NCBI GenBank assembly: GCA_964036275.1
Contig: CAXIWQ010000359.1
Location: forward strand, 16,038-80,037
From: Litoditis marina
Taxonomy: Eukaryota > Nematoda > Chromadorea > Rhabditida > Rhabditidae
DNA length: 64,000 bases
Direction: 5' to 3'
The position numbers were made by a program, and so were the translations under genes. Positions 32,900 to 45,070 of the stretch are shown in pieces; position 1 is the stretch's first letter, and each line of letters starts with the position of its first letter. The notes beneath the pieces are model-generated. The model was not told where the DNA came from and did no database searches. It saw only the letters and a program-made list of their open reading frames with translations.

Positions 32900-35800
32900 T
32901 CACTTGTATCCATAAGGTAAAGTAGAGTAGTCAGTCCCATAGCGTAGTTTATCCATCACAGGTCGAAGATTCTTCTGTTGATCCCGCGTGAAAACGTGTC
33001 CCAAAGTTTTCACAATCTGAGGACGGGAAGTTGTGATTTGGAGAACTTCCCTTTCCTTGACGAGTTTTTCAACTTGTTCAGCCATAGTATTGAAGTTAAC
33101 AAGTTCAGATGTTTCCGAGTCAATCGTTATTCCTCTGGCTTTGACCACTTCCTTGAACTGCCCGGTTTCCACATTTTCCAGTTTGTATGAGTAGACTTTT
33201 GGACCGGTACTGACGAATGAGATTATCCGGTAACCTTCTGGAACTTCACTTTGCCATTTTCCAAGATAACTTCCACGTAGATCATCCAAGTTATCTTTTC
33301 CGGGCTCAGATAACATGACAACCGAATCGGTATCACAATAGATAGCCCTTTCCTGTAATCGATTGAGGGCATCCCATAACATTAGTCGACCCATACAAGT
33401 AGTTATCGCTGCGATCGCACAGTTGGTGAAAGGTGGAGGTGTGACGAACTCGGCAATTTTCTTGTAAGATAACATGAGCATATCCCCTACCAGTGTTGAG
33501 CCTGTCAATTCCAGAGTATCATCATTCACAATTTGTCCAATCATATTATCAGTGTCCGGATCGTGAAATGTAGTTTCTATTTTCCCCGACTTTTCAGCAA
33601 ACTTTCCCCATGAAGAGTTGATGGCCAATTTACTGATAGTTCTCAGAGGTAGATTTTTGCAAACTTTTTCCTTTTCCATCCGAATTCCCTCGTTTCGGTC
33701 CAAATCATCAATTAGCTGGTCCTTTTCTTCTTCTGTCATATCAGATCTCGGCCATCCACTAGACTCCATTTTGACCTTGATGAATTGATTGAGAAATTTT
33801 TTGAATAGATCCGAACCCCACTTTTCAGCGGGCCAGTGCCAGATTTCGTACACTTTCAATACTTTGTACCCATTTTCCAAAGCCTTCTCCAATTCAGCCT
33901 GGCATACAGTAGTGTGCAGGTATCTGTCAGCATCTTCTGTGTGCGTGCACTCACTATTCTCTCTGTTCAGCGCACAGCTGCGACACAGCGGAAATAAGAG
34001 TTTCCCATCATGTCTCATCGGAATAATTGGGTGAAGAAGATCGGTTGGTGGCAAAATATCCATCATGTAGAATCCTTTGTATGGTAGCGGTAGAGTTAGT
34101 GGCTGGAACTCGGAGGTAATTACTTTTGGTTGCCCCATCGGCATGGGAGTATTGGAGAGCACATAGGGATACATACTGTTGACGTCCAAGTGGTCGATAG
34201 TCTGATTCTTCTGTAGGTCTGGTTCAGACTTGAGACGATAGTTCTGAGTTCTCGCTCCACAGAAGGCATCTCGAATAACTAATCTTTCATGGTGAATGAC
34301 CTCCTTGAAGAATTTTTTCATCTCCCGATTCGTTTTCACTTCTGCTTTGATATCGTGTTCCCAGACAATTTGAAGATTGTAACCTTTTTTTGAATAATTT
34401 CCAACCTTTCCATAGTTTCGCGATGAACATCTTGCATTGTTTTATAGTAGAACGGATGTTTCTTGGTTGCAACAGTATGCGTGGGACATCCATGTATCCA
34501 GCAGCCAAGGACCTCGATTACAGTATTCGTTGATTGATGGTAGGCATCCACTTTGATCTTGCGCCCATTATGCAAGAAGAAGTATTCGCCGCCGCGTAGA
34601 ATATACTGTAGCTCAATATTGCGTTGTTTCTCGACCCATTGGATGTATTTGATAGCCAGTTTTGATTGAACATCGTTTGAGTGATAACCATTTTCAGGAA
34701 GGATTCCAACTTGACCAACTTTCATGTGTAAATGTTTGATCAGAAAGAAACTGAAAGATGCAAAAGTACACGAATGAATGATTGGATTGAATGTAGTCAT
34801 ATCCAAGCTGGCTTTCATATATTTGGCTAATCCCTGGTGGAGTAGAGAAACATCGCTCTCACAATATGCATGTAGTTCGTTGTCAGCGTCAAATTGTGTA
34901 GTTTGATTCTCTTCATACCAGCGCGTGAATTGATCCCTCTCAGCTTTTTTCATTGTCTTTGGTGCGTAGAAATCGATTGGTGGGAGACCCGGCAGTGTCT
35001 TACCGTAATTAGCGGGATGGTTGAATAGATACGGGTAGGTTCCTTTCTTCTGATCTTCAAAACCAAAGGCTTTGGGCATACTGGACAGCGACATTGGAAG
35101 GAAGAGACAAGAATCTTTGAATTTCAGGTTGTTTGTTTTAATTCTTTCGAACCGGGAACTTTCAACTGAAACAATTTCAATCCGTTTTTCACAATTTCAG
35201 GCTTGATTCCTCTCTCCAGTAGTGGGTGAATCAGGAAGTGTAGATCGAAACGTGAAGCGTTGTGGGCAATCACTATAGCATTGTCGAGAGACTTGTCGAA
35301 TAGTAGAAAGTGCATGAATTTTTTCACAACGGAATCCTCTTCTTCATGAAATTCATGTTTGAAAAATCCTTTTCGCTGAGGTCCACAATTATTGCAGGCT
35401 ACTGTTATAGGTAGAGTATAACAGTCGTGACACATTATTGAGTAACAAACATAGTTGGCCCAATGTTCACGCCAGCTTTGCAAATCTTCACTGTTTTCAA
35501 GTTGGACAGTTTCGAAATCGTAGACCACAATTTTGAATTTCGATTGTTTTTCGTATTTCTTCTGAATATCGGCGGACGACGGTGGAACCCAACAGCAATC
35601 GTGGGTTTTCGGGTTAACGTGACTATTACAATCAGAGCAGTAGGCATTATTTCCACAAATATGTCCACCACGAATGTTTGCAGGTTTGTAGTCTCCGTTA
35701 CAGTCAGGACAACGTTTAAATTTTGAACAGGTTGAAGTTCTGAATCGGCCATTCAAAGCTGTTCTGTGAGCATCGTAACACTCTTGCAGGTAAAATGTAT

Positions 35801-36365
35801 AGTTACAGTCAGGGCACGTGAGGGGCTGGATGGGAGTTCCACGACAGCCTTTGCGGCGACATTTCTGACAAATACTAGCACATTTGTGACGATCAATACG
35901 GGTATAGGACTTATAACAATCTTTACAAATGGTTTTACCAATAGTGGTACGAGAAGGAATGAAAACATCATAATGGCCATTGAACAATGCAATTGATACC
36001 TTTTTTCCAGCGGTAGAGTTCTCCTGTCAAACTAGTGAATAAACCTTTGCCGGTGGTGCTCGAGAATATAGTTGAATGTTGTAGTTTGGTAGTAATTCCG
36101 CTATTTTGTTCAGATCATCTAGACCATAACTGTCTTTTGTAGTTGAGATACCACAATCATTCAGTAGATCACAGGCGGTATTTTTCCAGACTCTGAAATT
36201 TCTTCGGAATGTTTGTTGAAGATTTTTCAGCTCACGAGCATTTCCATTCCCCTGGGCAATATCGGAATCTAGCTTTGATCGAACTACTGTCAGAGGTAGT
36301 GAAAAAGTTTGTGATTGAGCTGGAACAGTGAATTTTAGCTTGAGCTGGGGGTCGAACATGGTCAT
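32900..36365 (-). pseudogene. Polinton DNA polymerase B (protein-primed type), broken
   Basis: Four consecutive minus-strand ORFs (36365-36027, 35987-35124, 35094-34336, 34339-32900; about 1,130 residues) cover the family's usual length. Seen in order: a Cys/His-rich region with CxxC pairs; exonuclease motifs YDFET, HNASRFD and YCESD; a nuclease-like insert (VDAYHQ..IEVLGCWIHGC) common in Polinton polymerases; palm motif A (DVNSMYP), motif B (AINSSWGKF) and motif C (YCDTDS). All catalytic residues seen look intact. Breaks: an in-frame TGA at about 36027, a frameshift at an A6 run (36001-36006), another at about 35140-35160, and one at an A7 run (34385-34391). It therefore cannot be translated as one protein as read; two of the three shifts lie in homopolymers and could be sequencing errors. 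Confidence 0.85.
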
Positions 36366-36537
36366 TGCAGGATAGGCGAATGAATTTTCAACCTTCTCAT
36401 TTGCATATTAAAGAGGGAAGAAGGGAATAGTATGGCAAATGAAGAGGGTTCAGCCTCATTAGTGAACCACCCTCCGGGCATACCTAATTATTTACTCCTC
36501 CATCTGCAACCACAAACCACAATTTTCGTTTTCGAAT
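36366..36537. promoter_or_regulatory. Divergent spacer between polymerase and acidic ORF
   Basis: A 172-bp region between two divergently oriented genes, with CATATTAAAGAGGG at about 36403 as a possible TATA-like element. It should hold both promoters. This is position-based inference. Confidence 0.3.
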
Positions 36538-36972
36538 ATGTCTGCATCTATCGACTTTGATTATACTGTATATTCACCCGTCAATGATAGACCAACTGAT
36601 TTCTCAGATTTTCACCTGGAATATTGTAATGAACAAACACTTTATGAGGATTTGATTATATCGGATGATGCTTCTTCCAGTTATGAACCAGTCTGTAACA
36701 TTACAAGTTTCAGTGATGATTACATCTCAAATATTAGTTTTGGACTGAATGATATTCTCACTGATGATTATTATTCTATCGAGGAAATGAATCTCTACGA
36801 CTCTTCTATGGATTTCGGTCAGTTTGATGATATATGTACTACGTCCCAATATACAATAGAAGATCTGTCGGAATTTTTTCAAACCCCGCTCGATTTTGGG
36901 CAGCTTGAAGAGGAACCGTTCACAAATAACCTGGATTTAACAGGTGTATTATATTCCAACAGCCCAGATTAG
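36538..36972 (+). CDS. Acidic hypothetical protein next to the Polinton polymerase (144 aa)
   Basis: An intact ORF very rich in Asp, Glu, Ser and Tyr, with almost no Lys/Arg and no membrane segment. It is divergent from the polymerase. It may be the last gene of the element, or a host sequence. The composition suggests a disordered acidic protein, such as a transcription activator-like or DNA-mimic type, but that is only a guess. Confidence 0.45.
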   Translation: MSASIDFDYTVYSPVNDRPTDFSDFHLEYCNEQTLYEDLIISDDASSSYEPVCNITSFSDDYISNISFGLNDILTDDYYSIEEMNLYDSSMDFGQFDDICTTSQYTIEDLSEFFQTPLDFGQLEEEPFTNNLDLTGVLYSNSPD

Positions 36973-37506
36973 AAGTATATCTCGTTTATACTTGGCTTTC
37001 TCTTTCTCTCTTCTCCCCCTCTCTCTCCCTATCTTTCTCGTCTTATCAGTGTATGTATTCAGAGTTCTCAGGAGCAGATCAGAAGGAGGATGGACCCGAG
37101 CAGGAAGATGAGAGTTCATTGGTTCGTCACAACTTTCATCGAGTAGGAAAAGGATCATATTGTATGTTTTGTTTTCTGATTTCTATATGAATATATTTTA
37201 TGAAACATGTTTTTTTCAGTCTATGAAAATTCTGAAAGGTGACCTTTGTGAAATACCTGAAAAATTCTCCTTCTGACCACAACAAGCGTGAATGAACGTG
37301 AGACACGTGTGTCACTTGTATTGTTTTTTCTAAAGTTTATTAAAAATAAGTTTGTAAAGTTTATAATAAGTTTTACAAAGTTTGTGAAAAATTTCTGCTG
37401 TGTTCTCTCCTCGGCTATGATGTCATCGGTGTGTATCTACTCATACTAAATACGGCACAGCTATTTCTGAACTTTTTTCCGAAATCTGAACTTTCGATTT
37501 CGAAAT

Positions 37507-37737
37507 TTGTAGTTTGAACTTTCGGAAGACCACGCCCCCATTTTGATGCTGAGCGGTGACACCCGCCTGACCACGTGCGGGGACATCCCGCGCCCTAGAC
37601 AGCTGCCAATTAATTGACGCCGGGCGGTGACATTGACCAAACGGGGCGACATACACTACTGACAGATAAAGTGTCATCGCAGTCCAAACTCATCGTCACC
37701 AGTTGTCAATGAGAGCTATTGTTAAGTTCAAACTACA
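37507..37737. repeat. Longer palindromic-end element (231 bp)
   Basis: It starts TTGTAGTTTGAAC and ends GTTCAAACTACA, like the short TAGTTTGATC family but with a GC-rich interior. Confidence 0.5.
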
Positions 37738-38579
37738 TATGGACTGAGTGTCAGCAAGCATAACGAATTATGAAGTTTGTCGTGCCGACAGTTATCTACG
37801 CGACTTGATTCATCATCTACTATTCGACTCAGAATATTATGGCTTGGCGAGTCCAGAAAATGGTTTGACGTCACTCGATCTACAGAATTCTCTATCTCTC
37901 TCACTTCCAAAATTGCCATCTATTCTCTCTCTCTCTCCATATATCTATCTTGTCTTCCTGTCTCTCTAATCTTGTTTCTTCTCATTTTCAGCAGGTAAGT
38001 TGAAAGGGTAAGTAAATGGCCGGTCAGCAACACTCGAGGAAGTGAAGCACAGGGACAGTGGAGCACAACAGCAAACAACGGTCAAAGATCAATGGGCAAC
38101 TCTTGGACTACTTCGGACCATCAACGTTGGAGATATTGATTAGTTTATTTTTATGATACCAGTTATGCCTAACAAGTTAGCTTTTATCATAAGACTTATT
38201 GCACATCGTTTTAGTTCGGTGTATTATGTTATTTCTCACTATTGTGTACCACGTGATTCTGTTTCTATGCTCAGTTGTAAGAGTTGTACCTAGAGTCTTC
38301 GCGCGCTAGCCATTCAGAAATCAGTACGAAACTCGATGTCAGATTCTTGCCGTATTTCCTACTACCCTCTACCGTAATCCTTTTTGAAAGTCGGAAATGT
38401 CGCAAAGGCGAGTTGAACTCTTCAAGGTTGTCTACGTGGCTCACACCCTCCGTCGAAACCAGCCGGTCAAATAATGAAATTTGGGAATTTCATCTTTGAA
38501 AGTCGGGAATGTCGCAAAGGCGACTTATACAGCCTTGCCCGCGGTTTACAATCACATAGACAATGTTCCAGGAGTAGCG

Positions 38580-38690
38580 CCCAAGAATACCGGTACTTGC
38601 GCGCTAGAACACCGCAATGACCGATTTGACACATAGGTTTTCGCGCTATTCTTGGGTGCAAGTACCGGTATTGTTCGGCGCAACTAGCGC
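38580..38690. repeat. Inverted repeat around AATACCGGTACTTGC
   Basis: AATACCGGTACTTGC (about 38586) and GCAAGTACCGGTATT (about 38658) form perfect 15-bp arms. CCAAGAAT/ATTCTTGG gives a second nested pair. Confidence 0.6.
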
Positions 38691-41600
38691 TTACATCGTG
38701 CGGTAGCACCGCTTTTTGGAATACAGCCATACGAAAATTTGCTCGCTACCAAAATTTTATTCATTCATAAAAAAACATTGAATTCCAATCAAACATATTC
38801 GTATGTTCCCATATAATACAAACATGTATACAAAAAACCATAAATTTGACACATAGCACAACGTATACAATTCAGGCTATTTAACGAAACCTTTATAATT
38901 CGAAGAAGTAAAACTACTTTGAAAACTTTCTGTTGTACTTTATTAAACCTAACAACTAACAAGTGAAACTCTCAGACGATTCTCGAGAAATAACTGTACC
39001 AACTTATGTTTCATGTCGGCTATCTAACTGACGAGTGATTTGAGAATGAAGAGATGCAGACGACGTCTTGTGTCTGCGTACAAGTAGAAATCTTTCCGGT
39101 TGATCTTCATGAATATTGATCTGAAATTTATACTTACACTCAAACAGAAGAAAGAGTGCATACTTACACCTCTATATACAACAGAACAACACGGAAATTC
39201 TTTCAAAGTGTTGCATAATCATTATGACAATGTAATAAATAGCTCTAGAAATACGAAAATTAAACAGATCAAAACTCATTCAATCTCGAACCGAGCACAC
39301 GAAAAGAAGATTCTAAACCAATCTATCAATTTTACTAACGTTTAAAGTAACCACTTACAAAATAAGAGAAAAAATAACTAAGAGAACACCCGACCGACGA
39401 GCGGTTGCGCAGTCGAGAAGTGGAGGGCGGTTTGAAAACAATTTTTCATCAATCAATAACATATCTGGCGGTACTTGCGCTCGCAGGGCCCCTTGCCCGG
39501 CGGGTTATTCCAGTGAGCAAGTACCGGTATTGTCGTGCGCAAGTACCGATTTTTGCTATTGTCCTGCGCTACTACCGACTCATTGCCTGAGCAACTGTGC
39601 ACCTTGCAAATATTGTACTGGCATGCCCGCCCACTGTCGCGGCAGACCGCTCAGTCTGCTCTGCACGATGTATGTAACCAATACGGTTGCTAGAGGAAAG
39701 GAGAATTCAGTAGATATCAGGAAATCACAATGACAGTACAGACAACTTATAATGCATAGGATTCAGACGCGCAAGACTCTAGTAATATCATTTGACTATT
39801 TAACTCTATTATTATTATTGAATGTAATTAATATTGTTTTATAGTATATGTTTATCTATTGTCTAGCGCCGCCTAAATGAAGCATGAGTTATACAGGATG
39901 TACTGTTTATATATTATCTAACAAATCTAATGTGTTCGTATGACTATCCATCTATAGTGCGCAGACAGGCGTAAGCCGCACTGGTTAACTCTAGAACCTT
40001 TCATCATTTCTTTCTAAAACAGTACTGTTCTGACGAACGTGATATGCTAATTGCACAGTTGTATCACATTTGCATACGACTGTGCACGTGTAATCGTCTA
40101 CGTGCCAACTGGGAAGAAACGTGACAGAAAGAAGACTACGGAGCTCACTACTCATTATGTTCTATTCGCGACTTGTTGTTTTCTCTTAGGTCTCCTTCTG
40201 AGGCCTTCTTATTGTCTCTTCATAACTTGTAATAAATGAACTTATTATTTATACACTGTTCTGTTGTCGGTTGATCCTACAAACATATAAGTCCTCCTCA
40301 GTGCAGTCATCTTAGAACTATCTCGGAAAGAGTAAATAGAGTATTCCTAAATAGATTAATAACCGCGTGGCAGTAGTTTCAGTAGAGTAATAGGCGGCAT
40401 CCCACTAGCCTCCGAACAAGTACCGCGTGGCAGTTACATAAATCGAATAATAGGCGTTTACCACTGACGCTGAAACACAACCAGCCGAGTTCCGTGTTTT
40501 GAATTCTGATTATATTTCACTCTCCCACATCGATCGATAAATGGCACTGTCTCGTCATAACATGTTGTCCACCCTTGTTTTGCATTTGTGAAGACAAATT
40601 TCGTCGATTTTTTTCAGCCAGTTTTCTATTTCAGCCAGTTTTCCACAAAAACGATGACGATATAATTTTCTCATATTATTGTTTGCCAAAAATCAATCAA
40701 TCTATAGCGTAATTCAATTGTATGTAGTAGGGCATGTATAGTCTAAATTAGAAAAAGATCGAGCGAAAAAAGTGCGTGATCCATTGTTATCTATGACAAG
40801 GTCTCGTTTTCGGACAGTTTGTTTTCTCTTAATAATTTGTAGTCTGGGTGAAAAGAATTAGGGTATAGTGGACATATACTAGAAGTAGATTGAAAGGGGG
40901 AATTTGTTGAAGGGACCGTTCCTTTTTAATTTCGTTATTCGAGTTAAGCATCTATAATTATCGACACAAGTTAACAAAACAATCGGAATCAGTGAAAACT
41001 TCCCGATTTTTGCTCTTTTTCTCGATAGTTCGCGTTTAGCAACTCCGCAGACGCACCGGCACGTACGCATTTTCATGAAGACGTGCAAAAAATTTCCGCA
41101 AAACGAATCGTAATATCAGATCACGTAACAATTAACCCATGTAAAAGGTGTTTCAGTTATTGATTCCGATTGTTGTTCTGATTAGGATTGAGGTTGTGTA
41201 TACTGAAATGTAATTTACCATTTGGACTTTTGGCCGGAAGCTCTGCGCTACAGTAACCCTGAGGATAGTTTTGCTCACAAAACGCTTGGTGGGCGACCGA
41301 TTTCACTTTTTAGCGGAATAGTGAGGGGCACCAGTACCATATGAGAACAGTTTTTGTGTTTTTCAATCCGTCCAAATTATAGAGAAACGGCCCCTTTAAA
41401 CAAGACCGAAGCTGTACTGCTCCAAGTATCCCTTCTTTCCATAGAAAATCATACTGGGATGGGAGGGGGTGATGATATTACGGTGGGGACTGAAGGAAGG
41501 AGGAATTGATTGAATGGAGTACACGTAAAAATAGAGGAAACGTCTTTCGAGTGTAGTAGTAACGTATAATAGAACTCAATTCAATTGTCAAGTAAAGTTA

Positions 41601-42443
41601 GCATTTTATTGAGGCATCGTGCACTTTGTCATTGCGTGTTTCTTAGTTCTGCCATGATTATCATGTTTCACGTGACTGCCCGATTGACTAACAGTATAGA
41701 AGGAAATGAAATGTAAGAAACTGTGTTCTTCGTCGTTTTTCAATTTCTGATGTGTATGTGTTGGTAAAGTGAGGATGACTTTCTTTACTGCTATGCTTCG
41801 GAAACATTCTCTCCTCCTATTTCGTATAGTCGACTGATCATATTTCTACAGTAGAGTTTGGGAAAAAACTCGTCAAGCGTATAAATTATGCCAGTGTTTC
41901 CGAAAAGTGAGTAGTTTTGCAAGAATGATGAATTTATTTCGAAAGAGTGTTCGAAGTATTCCCGCAGAACTGTTTGCGCCAGAAAGCAGTGTATGGAAGA
42001 TGCTCACATTTACTGTAAGAATCATCATAATATGAACGCTTTGTTTGACAGTTTACGTAGTAAATACTATCTAAATTGGCTGTAGACAAGTGTCATGAAT
42101 TGCTATATTTTAGTTTCCTGGCGTAAATATCACAGCATCGGGCTAAGTTTGAACACTCAACTATAATTTCGTGACTGACAAAACATTTTTGCTATTTAGG
42201 TGTTTTACGCCATTTTGAGAATTTCCGTACGACTATTTTCAATGATTGTAACATGAACAAATATGAGTTTGTGAATTGGAACATATCTGACAGTACTTAC
42301 GAGTCTAAATTATCGAACAGGTTACCTACTTCCGTGGAAAAGACTGAAATTACAATTCGAAGTTTACTGGCTATACTGAACCTCAACTTTTTGACCTAAG
42401 TTGTCCACATTAGTCTCGACTATAGTCGTGGCCAAAAAGGCGG

Positions 42444-42575
42444 CCGGGTACTGTATATCTCACACATGTCTTCGATTTCACAGCTCACTGTGTACTCTAA
42501 TGGCGCCGTGGTTAGCGCTCTGCTACGAAAATTTCTACGAGAGACTGAAGTTTATAAACTTGGCACCTTGTACAC
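42444..42575 (+). mobile_element. tRNA-derived SINE, copy 2 (internal deletion)
   Basis: It has the leader GGGTACTGTATATCTC, an A box AATGGCGCCGTGGTTAGCGC and the tail GAAGTTTATAAACTTGGCAC. The B-box segment is deleted. Confidence 0.65.
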
Positions 42576-43194
42576 AATAGTAGTGACTCGATTTCACAAA
42601 TGTTCCGGCGTGTAGGTGTTAAGTAGCATTTTTGCGATTATTTGTCTGACAGACTCACGCGCTTCTTGACTACTACAGTATGAATTTCGAAATTACAACG
42701 GAATTGGGCCATAACGGAAACATATGTCCGAGAGATTTATTTTAACAGCTGAATTAAAATGTAGATTAGGATGGGGAAACTCCCTGGGAGTGATTTGTCC
42801 TTAAAGATGAATGACCTTTCGAATGATGAAGTATTCTAGAACAGCTGTGTTGAAATCAAATTTGTGTGAATCGTTTTCGTAGATGCAGTCTGAAGCGATG
42901 CATATTGCACTATTCTGGGGTGTGCTCGTTGTTTGATTACTATCCCAATGCATTTTCACTGTAAATCAAACTAGTGTTTTGATTGAAGATCAAACTAGAG
43001 CTACGATCGTTTTGCTTTCTAAATGAATATTGCAATTCAACGTAAGCGCTCATGTACTTTCACAGAAAGGATTGAAAACTCCATCGCGAAAATACGAGAA
43101 GTACGATGATATATTATATAGTTTGAGAACTTGTGTATGTGAGAAAACTGTTAGCAAGTAAGCCCACATAGTCGTCGCCCACGCAGAGGCGAGG

Positions 43195-43362
43195 GGGTAC
43201 TGTATATCTCCCTTTTCGCTGTGTACACACAAATGTCTTCGGTTCCAAAGTTTTTCTGCTATGTACTCCAATAGTGCAATGGTTAGGGTCCTGCTACGAA
43301 ACTTTCGCTTGCAGGTTCGGTTCCGGCAAAAGACAGAAATTTATACATTTGGCACTCACTAT
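43195..43362 (+). mobile_element. tRNA-derived SINE, copy 3
   Basis: It is collinear with copy 1: leader GGGTACTGTATATCTCCC, diverged A box (AATAGTGCAATGGTTAGGGT), B box GGTTCGGTTCC and tail TTTATACATTTGGCACTCAC. Confidence 0.7.
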
Positions 43363-43565
43363 ATTGTTTGAGTTCTTCATCCTTCTTTGACCGCAGTTTG
43401 ATGCCACAATTTCTCCATCAAAGTTCGAACCGAAATTATCACCAAATATTTCCTTGACGTCGTTAAATGTACGAAATACGAAACAAAGCTTCACAGCTGA
43501 GACGTAATAATTGCACAATCGCGACTGGCGACCTAACCACGGCATGAGGACTGATCTAATCGTTA

Positions 43566-43642
43566 TTGTAGTTTGATTTCGATGATCGCCATACTTCATA
43601 CTTCACGAATTTCGAGTGGAAAGCAACGAGATCAAAGTACAG
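43566..43642. repeat. Short palindromic element (TAGTTTGATC family)
   Basis: It starts TTGTAGTTTGATTTC and ends GAGATCAAAGTACAG, 77 bp. Confidence 0.6.
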
Positions 43643-43880
43643 ATCCAGATGGCAAAACCGTACAAGTAGCTTCAAAATAGCTTCCGAATAAGCACAAACG
43701 AAAACTAAGAAGTCGAATGCTGAATCCTGAATCGAATGACTTTAAATGACTTTGTTAATAGTCGAAGTGTTCGGGTTTTCACTTTTTTAGTTAGATTCAG
43801 AGTACTGTAAAATGCTAGATCCAGAGTACTGTAAAATGCCACGGGTTAGTGACACATAGTGAATAGTTAAATGTTCTTTG

Positions 43881-43946
<66 letters not shown>

Positions 43947-43951
43947 CTCTC
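43881..43951. repeat. (TC)n microsatellite
   Basis: A nearly pure CT tract of about 70 bp. Confidence 0.9.
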
Positions 43952-43999
43952 TGTCTTTACCATAGTATCATGCATAGTTATTTATTCGTTTTTATTCAG

Positions 44000-44737
44000 G
44001 TAATAATTTTATCGTGATTGCCCAGATGGTGTACGAATGTATCAGAGTATTCAAAGCTGCTACGGACTCGAGAACCCACAGGTAAACGAATTCACTCTAT
44101 CTTGGTTATAGCTTGATGTCGACCCACGTAGTTGTTCACGAGTTTTGACAGGGTAGTAAAACTGAAAAAAAGGTAAAAGGACAACCAAGCCTTTATGGTT
44201 GTAAAGAATCCGGTAAGGAGACACGGAAGTTCTCAAACATCTGTAATCGAGAATACCTTTGATTACGATGAAAGTGCCATGAAAACTTGAAAGCTTGTAG
44301 TTCAGCAGCCCAAGCATTTCTCGATAAACCTGTTTTCCTACTGAATAATTCATTCCTCCCGCACTCGGGTTGCATCAATTTTTTCCACTTATACAACGTA
44401 TTAACTATAGTGAGCCACCAAATGTTCAAGAAACTATATCTCCATACCTTTCACGATTTTTAGCCTGTGTTGCTCTTCACTGGAAACTTGTATATTAGGA
44501 CGTGTGTGAAAATCAAACTACAACATACATTAAGTCTATCAGTTCATTCCAATGATATAAACGAAACATGAGAGGATCAGAGAAAATTTTTCTAGGTTGT
44601 CTATTGATGGAACCGTGTCAACGGGGACAAGAACCCCTCCACTGCTCAAACTCGCGAACGGGGAGATGGGGGACTTTTCTATATTTTCACGCCAGCTGGA
44701 GGAGCAGAATCTATTCGATGAGTGTGGGCTCGTGCAG
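44000..44737 (+). CDS. Two exons of an unrecognised gene
   Basis: Exon 44000-44081 (NNFIVIAQMVYECIRVFKAA..RTH) and exon 44596-44737 (LSIDGTVSTGTRTPPLLKLA..QLEEQNLFDECGLVQ) have good acceptors (TTATTCAG, TTTTCTAG), good donors (GTAAAC, GTGAGT) and join in phase 2 with one open frame of about 74 residues. The content looks like a soluble intracellular protein. I do not recognise the family. No further exon is found before the satellite begins, and none could be linked upstream, so the gene may be cut by the satellite or continue beyond it. Confidence 0.5.
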
Positions 44738-45000
44738 GTGAGTATAACCGAACAGACTGCATAACACGTTTCGTCAATAACATGGGGTGGGAAAATAACA
44801 GAGTTAGAGTTAATTCAGGCAGAAATTTGTCCTAATACAACAAACACAGCCTTTTTTTCCGGAAGCAAGCTACAAACACGAATCCTTCAACTCTTATTTA
44901 CCACTATACGTGTTCGATTTGAGCCGAACAAATGATCGAGGCAAAACGGAATTCGTTCTTCTCGGAGCGGGTTCATACGGTATATACTGCTCTATCCCTC

Positions 45001-45070
45001 TGTGTTTGTAGTTTGATCCCGTTCTATTTCGGTGTTTGGAAACACTCGTACCCCAGCGGGATTTAGAGAG
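45001..45070. repeat. Short palindromic element (TAGTTTGATC family), degraded right end
   Basis: It starts TGTGTTTGTAGTTTGATCCC. The right end, GCGGGATTTAGAGAG, is only similar to the copy at 24043-24112. Confidence 0.4.

Larger units (their letters stand above)
36973..43999. other. Gene-poor region
   Basis: No convincing exon set is found. It holds CT-rich tracts (about 37003-37035, 37885-37965), a palindromic element (37507-37737), an inverted repeat at 38580-38690, a related GCAAGTACCGGTATTG block at about 39515-39550, a repeated AATGTCGCAAAGGCGA at about 38396 and 38507, two SINE copies and a CT microsatellite. Confidence 0.5.
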
